Shown: positions 8,988 to 16,865 of the stretch, one piece after another
Position numbering within the stretch: position 1 is the stretch's first letter
How the letters are laid out: each line of letters starts with the position of its first letter
From: Vreelandella profundi
GTDB taxonomy: Bacteria; Pseudomonadota; Gammaproteobacteria; Pseudomonadales; Halomonadaceae
DNA length: 64,000 nt
NCBI RefSeq assembly: GCF_019722725.1
Contig: NZ_CP077941.1
Span: forward strand, 558,001-622,000
Reading direction: 5' to 3'
Notes under the pieces: model-generated
The model's input: the letters and a program-made list of their open reading frames with translations, nothing else
Database searches by the model: none
Told to the model about the DNA's origin: nothing
Made by a program: the position numbers and the translations under genes

Positions 8988-10009
8988 TGAAAACATTCTT
9001 TCACGCTGAGCAACTGCTCCATCAGCCGCAAACCTACTTCTCCCGCGGGAAAATGCGCACGCCCCAGGAAGTGCCCGAGCGCGCCACGCAGCTATTGGCA
9101 GCCGCTCAACGTCTTGGTTTTGATGTTCAAGCACCCGCTGATTACGGCGTGGCGCCGCTAAGGGCGGTCCATTCGTTTGCCTATCTGGGTTTTCTTGAAA
9201 GTGCCTATCGGCGCTGGCACACGCTTGACGAAGACTGGGGGGAAGAGGTGATCTCCAACATCTTCGTGCGCTCGCCCAACGCCCTGCGCGGCATATTGGC
9301 AGAAGCCGCGCGCTACCTAGCAGACGGCAGCGCACCGGTGGGGCAACATACTTGGCAGTCGGCATACTGGTCAGCGCAAAGCGCGGTGGCCGGTGCCGAG
9401 GCCTTGCTGGCGGGCGATCAGTTTGCCTATGCGCTATCGCGCCCGCCGGGTCATCACGCAGGCATCGACACCGCCGGTGGCTTTTGCTTTCTCAATAATG
9501 CCGCCATTGCCGCGCAGCATCTTAAAACGCGCTATCCGCGCATCGTGGTGTTAGATCCCGATATGCATCATGGGCAGGGTATTCAGGAAATCTTCTACCA
9601 GCGCGACGATGTGCTGTATATCTCGATTCACGGTGATACCACCAATTTTTACCCCGCAGTAACCGGCTTTGAAGACGAGCGTGGTCAGGGTGCGGGGCTG
9701 GGCTACAACCTCAACCTACCGATGCCTCACGGTTCGCCGGAATCGGTGTTTTTTGATCGCATGGAACAAGCCTGCCAGGCCATTCGGCTGTTTGAACCCG
9801 ATGCGATAGTGCTAGCGCTGGGATTCGACATTTACGAGCGAGACCCCCAAGCCAAGGTGACTGTTTCAACTTCAGGGTTCGCTGAGCTAGGCCGCAAAGT
9901 AGCCAGCTTGAACGTACCCACGCTAGTGGTGCAGGAAGGGGGATATTATCTTGAAGGATTGGAAGCCAACGCGGTGAGTTTCTTTGCAGGGTTGCTGGGC
10001 ACCGCTTGA
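8987..10009 (+). CDS. Histone-deacetylase-family amidohydrolase (acetylpolyamine type)
   Basis: The 340-residue zinc hydrolase belongs to the HDAC/acetoin-utilisation superfamily. The active site is complete: RPPGHHAG with the tandem histidines (H156, H157), the zinc ligands in DPDMHHGQG (D192, H194), and LGFDIYERDP supplying the third aspartate. Bacterial relatives of this size, with GGFCFLNNAAIAA, are acetylpolyamine amidohydrolases that remove acetyl groups from polyamines or similar amides. It overlaps the upstream GntR gene by one base and faces a divergent peptide-type ABC transporter, which suggests a pathway that imports and deacetylates a small amide. The substrate is not established. 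Confidence 0.85.
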   Translation: MKTFFHAEQLLHQPQTYFSRGKMRTPQEVPERATQLLAAAQRLGFDVQAPADYGVAPLRAVHSFAYLGFLESAYRRWHTLDEDWGEEVISNIFVRSPNALRGILAEAARYLADGSAPVGQHTWQSAYWSAQSAVAGAEALLAGDQFAYALSRPPGHHAGIDTAGGFCFLNNAAIAAQHLKTRYPRIVVLDPDMHHGQGIQEIFYQRDDVLYISIHGDTTNFYPAVTGFEDERGQGAGLGYNLNLPMPHGSPESVFFDRMEQACQAIRLFEPDAIVLALGFDIYERDPQAKVTVSTSGFAELGRKVASLNVPTLVVQEGGYYLEGLEANAVSFFAGLLGTA

Positions 10010-10132
10010 TACTGGTGGCAATGCCGAATCCAAACGCTCGATAAGAGTAAGACAAGCTATCAATGTGTCTGGCAAGATAGTCGCTTTCTTTGATCAGCAA
10101 AACGATTCGATCAGCAAACGAAAGGACACGGC

Positions 10133-13100
10133 ATGGCCCACCTGCTACGCATCGTGATGATTCACGGCCACCTGGAAGGGGTGGTGGAACTAAGTGTGGA
10201 CGGCCACACCAATATTTGTGGCACCAACGCCTCAGGCAAAACCACGCTGCAGCGGCTGGTGCCGGTGTTTTACGGCGAGCTGCCTAATAAGGTCGTGCCG
10301 AAAACGCGGATGAAGTTCGATGCGTTTTATTTGCCTCATCGTAACAGCTACCTGGTGTACGAATATCGTCGCGAAGCGGGCAATGTCTGCCAGGCGGTGC
10401 TCACCCGCAAAGCCGAAGGTGGGGTCGAGTATCGCTTTGTAGGCGGGCCCTATCAGCCGGAAGATTACTTGGTTGAAAGCGAGGCGGGCGTGGCCGCGTT
10501 AGATTACAGCCAGTGGGCCAGCGGCCTGCGTCGCAGCGGAACGCCGGTGTCGCCCAAGCTGGGCGCGACCTCTGAATTTCGATCGGTGATTCAAAACGAC
10601 TTTACCCAGCTGCACGGCAACAGCCGCGACGGCCTCAAGCTGCGCCAAATCGCCGCCCAGTTCAGCTTGGTTAAACCTGAGCGCCGCATTCGCCATATCG
10701 AAAAGCTGGTTTCCGCGGTGCATGCCAAAGAGGGCAAGATGGACACCCTCAAAACCATGCTGGCGGCGATTTTCGAAGAGGATGGCGTTGAGCTTCCGGT
10801 CACGCGCATTCGCAATACCAAGGCACGGGAGTGGATTGCCCAGATGCGCCAATCCATGCGCCTAGAGCCGCTGCAGGCATCGCTAGCTCGGTTGGCCGGT
10901 ATCGACCGGGAACTAGCCCATTTAGATGCCACGCTATGGCAGCTAAAGCCCCAGCTTGAAGATGACCGCCAGCGGGCAGAGCGGCGTATGGCCGATGTGG
11001 ATGCTGAGCTTGCTCGCCATCAGCGCGACTTTCAGCAGCGTGAAAGCGGCTATGCCCAGGCGCGCGATGAGCTTAATGATCGCCATAGCGAAGTGGTCAG
11101 CGATTTACAGCACACCCAGCGCCGCCTCAATGATCTACAAACTCAGTTTGAGCGCTACTCTGATGCGGACATGCCCGCCCTGGAGCGCGACATCAACGCG
11201 CTGCCCCAGTGGCGCGAACAGCGCGATCAACTGCTTGCCCACTTAAATGAAATGCAGGGCGCGGTGAAGGAGAGCCAGGCGCGCCTGGATGGCCGGCTGC
11301 GCGAACTCTCAGAGTCGTTAGCTCGCCAAACCCGTGAAGCCCAGGAGCTGATCGACGCCTTAGTGGAAGAAAAAGCCCAGCGCCGTGAACAGCAGTGGGA
11401 GGCGGAGCAAACGCTCAATGAGCGCTATCAGCAGGAGCGCCAGCGCCTTGAGGGCGAGTATCAGGCCCAGCTAGAGCTAGGCGTTGAGCAGCTAGCCGAG
11501 CTGAAAGCGCAGCTTTCGCTGACCAGCCAAACCACGGAAGAGGCCAACGAGACGAAGCTTGCCCAGGCGCGCTTGGACCAAGCCCAGCAGGAGCGCAGCG
11601 GGGCGGCCGCAACCCTAGACGGGCTACGCCGTGAGTTTGAAACCCGCAAGCGCGAACGCGATGCCGCTGAGCAGCAGCTGGTGCAGCTTCGCCAGCTGCT
11701 TGAGCGCGCCGAGCAGCGCAGCTTTGCGCTCTATCAACAGCGTGACCCCGAGCAGGGCAGCCTGCGCCATTTCCTGCGCTACCATCGCCCCGGCTGGGAG
11801 CAGCAGCTAGGCAAGGTCGTTGCCCCAGAGCTATTAGAGCGGCGCGATTTAGCCCCACGGCTTGCCGAAGGCGCTAGCGACGACCTGTTTGGATTGGGGT
11901 TAGACCTTTCTGCCATCGCCCTGCCGAGCTACGCCCAGGATGAAGCCAGCCTGCTGGCCGCGATTGAAGAGGCGGACACCGCCAAGCGGCGCGTGCAGAC
12001 AGAGTGCCAAGCGACTGAAAAAGCGCTTAAACAGCACAACGAGCGCGTACAGCAGGCCGATGAAGCTCAGGATCAGGCCCGCATGGCGCATCGGCGCGCC
12101 GAACAGGAAGTCGAGTTCGCGCTAGAGGCGCGCCGCCAGCAGCAGGAGCGCCAAACCAAGCACCAGCAGGAGCGCCGCGCCGCCCATCAGGCCGCGTTAG
12201 CCAGCCAAGAGCAGGCGCAAACCGCGCTGCGTGAGGAAAAACAGCAGGCGCTCGCGGCGCTTGGCGAAACGCAGCAAGGCCAGCTGCTGGAGCTAAAAGC
12301 CGACGGCCAAAGCCAGGTAGACAGCCTGGATGCCCAGCTGCGCCAGTATAAACAGCAGCTTAGCGATGCTAACGCCGAACACCAGCGCCAGCGCGCAGAG
12401 CTTGAAGACGCCTTTAGTCAAGAGCTTGCCGAGCAGGGCGTCGACCCGGCCCAGCTAAAAGCCACCAAAGAGCGCCTGGCGAGCCAGGACGAGCGCATCC
12501 GCACGACCGCCGCGCGGCAGGATGAACTCACCGACTACACGCGCTTTATGCGAGTGGAGTGGGGGCAGCACAAGCCGCAGCTTGTCGCCCAAGAGGCGGA
12601 GCTTGCGCAGGCCGACCAACAATTGGCACGCGATAAAGAGCATCTGAAAAACGACTTTCAGGCCGCGCGTAAAACTCACCAGGGAGCGGTGAGCGGGCTT
12701 AAAACCCAGCGTGAAAGCGAACACGCCTGCCTGGAAGCGTTGAAGCCACTGCTCACGCAGTTGGAAAGCCTAGCTATTGAACCTGATGGCCAAGTGCCAA
12801 CCCAAGCGCTGGGTGATGTGGATGAACGCATTGAGCGCGCCCGGCAGGCATTAGGCAACCGCCACCAGCATATTGAGCAGCTGCGCCGTGGCTGTTTAGA
12901 GGTCGAAAGCCAGCTGATTAAAGATGCCAGCAGCGGTTTTGCCGAAGCGTTGGAAAGTGAGCGCAGCAAGCTGCAAAGCGACAACCCACGCCTACAGCTG
13001 CCGCTACTGCGCGACATGCTCAAACTGCTCGAAGACCAACAGCAGCAGCTGATTCAGGAAGGGCGCAATCTCAGCGACGACCTGGATAAGTTCTTTACCG

Positions 13101-13798
13101 TGTTCCGCGATTTGAACCGGCGCATCAGCGCCCAAAGCCGAAGGCTCTCTGAAGAGGTTGCCGATGATCTGCGCCTGGAAGGCATCACGAAAGCCGAAGT
13201 GCGCATTCAGTCCACCATTGATGAACTCGGCTTCTGGGAGCCGCTGAAGTTGTTTGCCCAGCGCTATAAAGAGTGGCGCGAATCCGGCCAGACGCTGCCC
13301 AGCGACGACTACTTAAACACCCTGGCGGACGTGGTCGATTTACTGCGCAGCGACCAGCAGTACAGTTTTGAAAGCCTGCTGCGCCTGGAGCTGCATCTCA
13401 ACGAAGGCGGCACGGATCTGGTGATCAAAAACGACCGCCAGCTGTTGGAATCCTCCAGCCACGGCATGGCGTATCTGATTCTGTGTAAATTCCTGCTCGC
13501 CTTTACCCGTTTGCTGCGCGGCGATGCGGAAATCGCCATCCACTGGCCGATTGATGAGATTGGCACGCTGGCGTATCACAACGTCGAAAAGCTGTTTGAT
13601 GCCTGCGACAGCAATCGCATTCACATTGTGGGTGCCTTCCCCAACCCTGAATCGGACGTGCTGCTGCTGTTCGCCAACCGCTACTTGATTGATCGCGATG
13701 ATACTCAGCCCAACAAACGGGTGCTAAAGCGCATTGAGCCACGGTTAAGCCGCTTGGCCGAGCGGCTTCAAGAACGTCAGCAGGAGGTGACGGTATGA
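10133..13798 (+). CDS. SMC-like ATPase of a Wadjet/MksBEFG-type system (JetC/MksB-like)
   Basis: This is a 1221-residue SMC-type ATPase. Walker A is GTNASGKT (30-37), followed by a YLP motif (66-68), features I associate with the long DUF3584-type SMC family. A very long, Glu/Gln/Arg-rich coiled coil fills roughly 260-1010, probably with a central hinge near 520-600. The C-terminal head has the signature-like SSSHGM (about 1107-1112) and Walker B IHWPIDE (D1141, E1142). In Wadjet systems such an ATPase extrudes DNA loops and presents small circular DNA for cutting. It is the first gene of a four-gene operon, overlapping the next by ATGA. Assignment rests on domain pattern and operon composition. 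Confidence 0.82.
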   Translation: MAHLLRIVMIHGHLEGVVELSVDGHTNICGTNASGKTTLQRLVPVFYGELPNKVVPKTRMKFDAFYLPHRNSYLVYEYRREAGNVCQAVLTRKAEGGVEYRFVGGPYQPEDYLVESEAGVAALDYSQWASGLRRSGTPVSPKLGATSEFRSVIQNDFTQLHGNSRDGLKLRQIAAQFSLVKPERRIRHIEKLVSAVHAKEGKMDTLKTMLAAIFEEDGVELPVTRIRNTKAREWIAQMRQSMRLEPLQASLARLAGIDRELAHLDATLWQLKPQLEDDRQRAERRMADVDAELARHQRDFQQRESGYAQARDELNDRHSEVVSDLQHTQRRLNDLQTQFERYSDADMPALERDINALPQWREQRDQLLAHLNEMQGAVKESQARLDGRLRELSESLARQTREAQELIDALVEEKAQRREQQWEAEQTLNERYQQERQRLEGEYQAQLELGVEQLAELKAQLSLTSQTTEEANETKLAQARLDQAQQERSGAAATLDGLRREFETRKRERDAAEQQLVQLRQLLERAEQRSFALYQQRDPEQGSLRHFLRYHRPGWEQQLGKVVAPELLERRDLAPRLAEGASDDLFGLGLDLSAIALPSYAQDEASLLAAIEEADTAKRRVQTECQATEKALKQHNERVQQADEAQDQARMAHRRAEQEVEFALEARRQQQERQTKHQQERRAAHQAALASQEQAQTALREEKQQALAALGETQQGQLLELKADGQSQVDSLDAQLRQYKQQLSDANAEHQRQRAELEDAFSQELAEQGVDPAQLKATKERLASQDERIRTTAARQDELTDYTRFMRVEWGQHKPQLVAQEAELAQADQQLARDKEHLKNDFQAARKTHQGAVSGLKTQRESEHACLEALKPLLTQLESLAIEPDGQVPTQALGDVDERIERARQALGNRHQHIEQLRRGCLEVESQLIKDASSGFAEALESERSKLQSDNPRLQLPLLRDMLKLLEDQQQQLIQEGRNLSDDLDKFFTVFRDLNRRISAQSRRLSEEVADDLRLEGITKAEVRIQSTIDELGFWEPLKLFAQRYKEWRESGQTLPSDDYLNTLADVVDLLRSDQQYSFESLLRLELHLNEGGTDLVIKNDRQLLESSSHGMAYLILCKFLLAFTRLLRGDAEIAIHWPIDEIGTLAYHNVEKLFDACDSNRIHIVGAFPNPESDVLLLFANRYLIDRDDTQPNKRVLKRIEPRLSRLAERLQERQQEVTV

Positions 13799-14424
13799 TC
13801 GAACATGGCCCACTGCTAGAGCGCCTGCTGGCCGGTGAGTTTGTCTGCCCGATCAGCGATGAGAGCGGCTACCGCCATCTCACCAATGAAGAGACCCGGG
13901 AGGAGATCGATACCTACCTGCGGCCGCTTAACCGGCGGCTGGCCAGCAACGAAGACGGCAGCGTCTATTTTCTGGCTTGGCGGCAGTTGAACGACAGCGC
14001 TCGTGATCAGCTTTCGCGCCAGCTGGGCGATACGCTTAATAGTCTGCTGCCGCTGTTGGAATGGCTGCAGCTGGTTCAAGAAGCACTAGGCCGCGATACG
14101 CTGGCCGCCCCCGGCGATGTGCTGAAACCCGCTGAGTTCAGCGCCAAGTGTGAAGATAACCAAAGCCTGCGCGAGCGCCTGGAACGCCTAGCCACCGACA
14201 GTTTTTTTGGCTCCCAAAGCGACCAGCTCGATGCCCAGGTAAAGCAGGTGTTCAAGCGCTTGAAAGAGCACGGCTACCTGCTTCAGCCGCATTCAGAGCG
14301 ACAGGTTTTTGTGGTCACCGGCAAGATCGACTACTTAGTCGATCTGGTACGCTTTATCCGCGATGAAGAAAACCTGCCGATTGAGGCGGAGGAGGGCAGC
14401 GGTTCCCAGGAGGCGCTGCTTTGA
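13795..14424 (+). CDS. MksE/JetB-like kite subunit
   Basis: The 209-residue soluble protein has the size and pattern of MksE/JetB accessory winged-helix subunits: LLERLLAGEFVCPISDESGYRHL at the start, then EIDTYLRPLNRRL and VYFLAW, and a C-terminal winged-helix-like part (VFKRLKEHGYLLQP...FVVTGKIDYLVDLVRFI). Kite subunits dimerise on the kleisin in SMC complexes. It overlaps the SMC gene by 4 nt at its start and the kleisin-like gene by 4 nt at its end, so the three should be made in fixed ratio. The call depends on context as much as on sequence. Confidence 0.72.
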   Translation: MIEHGPLLERLLAGEFVCPISDESGYRHLTNEETREEIDTYLRPLNRRLASNEDGSVYFLAWRQLNDSARDQLSRQLGDTLNSLLPLLEWLQLVQEALGRDTLAAPGDVLKPAEFSAKCEDNQSLRERLERLATDSFFGSQSDQLDAQVKQVFKRLKEHGYLLQPHSERQVFVVTGKIDYLVDLVRFIRDEENLPIEAEEGSGSQEALL

Positions 14425-15692
14425 ATAAAAGTGTGAGCCTGAGCGTGAATAACAGTGCGAGTGAGCTAGAAAGCCGCCTGGTGAAAACCGGCAGCGAGCG
14501 CTTGGCGCTGCTGGGTAAGCATGCCGATGTATTAATGCAGGCCTACACCCGCGATGAAGTGCCGCTAGAATCGCTCAGCGATAGCGGGCTGCGTAAGCTG
14601 CTGGCCGCGCGCATTTTATGGCGGCCCGACGAACAAAGCGGCGTGAAGCTGGCGCCCAAGGTGCGCGAACTGATTGCCGAGATGCTCGCCGATGAAACCC
14701 GCCGCCATGTGAACGCCGACGTAGCGGAAACTCTGGAGCTGATTCGCGCCCTAGTACACAGCTACCGCGAAGCGCGCAGCCGTGGCGAGCACTGGCGGTT
14801 AGAGCAGCAGTTGATGCGCCTGCGCCAGGAGGTCGACGACCTTAACGGCCGCTTCGCCGATGCTATTGATAGCCTTTGGCAGCGGCTGAACAGTGATTTT
14901 GGTTTTGTCAGCCAGCTCAACGACAAAATCCGCGAAAACGACCGCGCCCAGAAGCAGATCGCTCGCCTGTTAGATGGCCTGGCGCTGATCGACTTCGACG
15001 AGCTGATTGAGCTAGTGGGTAGCGACGGCAGTCTGCGCAAGCTATTGATCAGCCAGCTTCAGCAGCAGTTAAGTAATCACTACACCGGCCTGCGCGAAGT
15101 GCAGCGGCGCTTGATCGAGCTGATGGCGCGCTTTCGCAAGCAGCAGGCGCGCAGCCGCTTGATCAGTGGCATGGCGGCGTTTATGCGCGAACATCCCGGT
15201 TTTGTACCCGGTAACTATGCACGCCGCAGCGACGTGCCCACGCTGGTTAATCAAGCCGCACCGCTAAGTGCCGCCGCCGCCCCGGCGCTGGATCGCAACC
15301 TCGACAGCCAAGCCCTGGCTGAGCTGCTGCACCAGCTACCCCAGCCGCGCCATACCACCCAGTCAGTAGAAGCCGCGGCCCCTGCTCAAGCCCAGCAAAC
15401 CAGCATAGCCGCCGCCCGCCAGCAGGCGCTCAAACAGGATGTCGAGCACTTCTACCTAAGCGTGATCGATCAGCCCCAGGCGGAACCGGTTAGCGCCCTT
15501 GCGTACCTGCAAGAAAGCCCGCTGGAGTGGCCGGATGAAATCTGGCTGTTCCAGGTAATTGCCGAGTACCAGAGCCTGCCGCGCAACGACCAGCGCGCGT
15601 TTCAGCTCAAACAGCAGGAAAGCCAGGCCAGCCGCTTCAATCACCTGCGCCTGATTCACGACGTTGAGCTACAGCTGGCTGTGCCGGTATGA
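14421..15692 (+). CDS. Kleisin-like subunit (MksF/JetA-like), TTG start
   Basis: This 423-residue, mostly helical protein has an N-terminal winged-helix-like region (LMQAYTRDEVPLESLSDSGLRKLLAARIL) and a long helical stretch (about 95-250). A low-complexity Ala/Gln/Pro linker spans about 285-345, and a C-terminal winged-helix-like region starts at VEHFYLSVIDQ. That layout suits an MksF/JetA kleisin, which bridges the SMC heads. The start is TTG, fixed by an AGGAGG site 7 nt upstream. It overlaps both neighbours by 4 nt. No catalytic motif is visible, as expected for a structural subunit. Confidence 0.68.
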   Translation: MNKSVSLSVNNSASELESRLVKTGSERLALLGKHADVLMQAYTRDEVPLESLSDSGLRKLLAARILWRPDEQSGVKLAPKVRELIAEMLADETRRHVNADVAETLELIRALVHSYREARSRGEHWRLEQQLMRLRQEVDDLNGRFADAIDSLWQRLNSDFGFVSQLNDKIRENDRAQKQIARLLDGLALIDFDELIELVGSDGSLRKLLISQLQQQLSNHYTGLREVQRRLIELMARFRKQQARSRLISGMAAFMREHPGFVPGNYARRSDVPTLVNQAAPLSAAAAPALDRNLDSQALAELLHQLPQPRHTTQSVEAAAPAQAQQTSIAAARQQALKQDVEHFYLSVIDQPQAEPVSALAYLQESPLEWPDEIWLFQVIAEYQSLPRNDQRAFQLKQQESQASRFNHLRLIHDVELQLAVPV

Positions 15693-16570
15693 ACCTGCCC
15701 AGCCGCGCGCGCACCGGGCTTAATGAAGTCGCCCGCTTGCTCTGCCAGCAGCCCACGGTAGTGAGGCCGCGCCGTCAGTGGGTAGACGACATGGTGGCCT
15801 GGTGCCATCAGCATGATATTGATCTAGCCGCGCGGCTAAGCGGTAAAACGCTACGCTTTGATGCCGTGCTGTTGGCGCAGATTAACGACGTACTCGAAAG
15901 CGCCAAAATAGCGCCACTGGGCCGCTCGCTCAGCGGGTTAACCAGCACCGCCCAGGCGAAAGAAGGCGTAGAAGAAGACAAAACCAGCCGCGAAAGCCCC
16001 CGCGCACGGCGGGTGTTAATCAGCCTACCGCCGGAAGCCTCGCCGTTGTTCGTACACGGGCTTGCACAGCCGCCGAGCACTATTCGCGATGTGGATATCC
16101 AGACGCTAAAGCTAAGCGCATTCAGCGCTTTAATTCAGGTCGAAAACCTCGACAGTTTCTATGCGTTTACAACCGATAGCTCAGCGCTAAGCGACTACGT
16201 TAATCCGCTGATCGTCTACCGCGGCGACAGCCACTACGGCGGTGGCTTCGCCTTGCTGGCCGAGGCCTGGCATAAAACCGGCAGGCCACATATTTATGCC
16301 GGTGATTTCGATGTTAAAGGCGTCACGCTAGCGCTCGATAGCAACGCCACTCACTTGCTCCTGCCCACCATCGAATGGCTCACACTGCATATCACGTCGC
16401 TGCATGTGCCTGCTGAGCAGTTTCCTTATCAGCGCAGGCTTCGCAAACACTTTGCTGCGCTGCCGTCCGCTCATCCATTGCGTGAGTACTTAACGCTGCT
16501 GCTGGAAAAGCAGCGTGGGTTAAAGCAGCAGTGGTTTGGTGGGAAGATGGTTTGTGTGGGGCTGGTGTAA
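15689..16570 (+). CDS. JetD/MksG-like TOPRIM nuclease (compact)
   Basis: At 293 residues this is shorter than the roughly 400 I expect for JetD. The C-terminal half has a TOPRIM-type metal site: the glutamate in IQVENLDSF (E152) and the DxD in YAGDFDVKG (D206, D208), resembling the VEN and GDIDTHG motifs of JetD proteins. The N-terminal part (about 1-110) probably forms the arm that contacts the SMC complex; it includes a Ser/Lys/Arg-rich linker. In Wadjet systems this subunit cuts extruded plasmid DNA. It is the last gene of the four-gene overlapping operon. Confidence 0.75.
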   Translation: MNLPSRARTGLNEVARLLCQQPTVVRPRRQWVDDMVAWCHQHDIDLAARLSGKTLRFDAVLLAQINDVLESAKIAPLGRSLSGLTSTAQAKEGVEEDKTSRESPRARRVLISLPPEASPLFVHGLAQPPSTIRDVDIQTLKLSAFSALIQVENLDSFYAFTTDSSALSDYVNPLIVYRGDSHYGGGFALLAEAWHKTGRPHIYAGDFDVKGVTLALDSNATHLLLPTIEWLTLHITSLHVPAEQFPYQRRLRKHFAALPSAHPLREYLTLLLEKQRGLKQQWFGGKMVCVGLV

Positions 16571-16614
16571 TTGCTTACCTATTTATCGCAAGCCCCCTGT
16601 ATTGTGCCCTTCGA

Positions 16615-16647
16615 CCGTAGGCGCATTGCTGAGTGATGCGCCTGCGG
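16615..16647 (+). terminator. Hairpin downstream of the SMC operon
   Basis: A 12-bp stem with one G-U pair (CCGTAGGCGCAT and ATGCGCCTGCGG, 9-nt loop) lies 45 nt after the nuclease stop. It lacks a U tract, so it may be a weak or Rho-assisted terminator, or an RNA-stabilising hairpin. Confidence 0.4.
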
Positions 16648-16726
16648 CAGTATGATTGAAACCGGCAAAACGCGCAGGCACGCGAATTTTGAATATACTG
16701 CCAAATTTTGCTTTGCTCTCAGCAGA

Positions 16727-16827
16727 AACAATGGGGTAGAGTCAATTTTCGGGGCAGCATAACCTCAATCAATGTGCCGTCGCGTTTATTGAGGTTATCT
16801 AGCCTTCCGTATAATCACTGTTATGCG
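16727..16827 (+). promoter_or_regulatory. Integron attI/Pc-like element, copy A
   Basis: This element of about 100 bp lies directly upstream of the first gene cassette. It holds an inverted repeat (CTCAAT...ATTGAG), a promoter-like TTGAGG (16789-16794) and TATAAT (16810-16815) with a 15-nt spacer, and then CACTGTTATGC, whose GTTATGC resembles an integron recombination core. A clearly related copy occurs at 27636-27729. It could be a cassette promoter with an attI-type insertion point. No integrase gene is present nearby, so the attI reading is an inference. Confidence 0.5.
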
Positions 16828-16865
16828 CCTCACTAATTTTACCGTGAAAGAATAAGAAGGAATAT

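Noticed and set aside
11415..11858. Minus-strand open frame of 147 codons inside the SMC gene
   Set aside because: It lies wholly opposite a clear coiled-coil coding region, is low in complexity and Ala/Arg-rich, and has no ribosome site. It is a product of GC-rich codon bias.
16741..16800. The CATAACCTCAAT/ATTGAGGTTATC hairpin as a seventh attC site
   Set aside because: The arms are symmetric with no extrahelical bases, and the related copy at 27.66 kb keeps only the inner six pairs. An attI/promoter-type element fits better.
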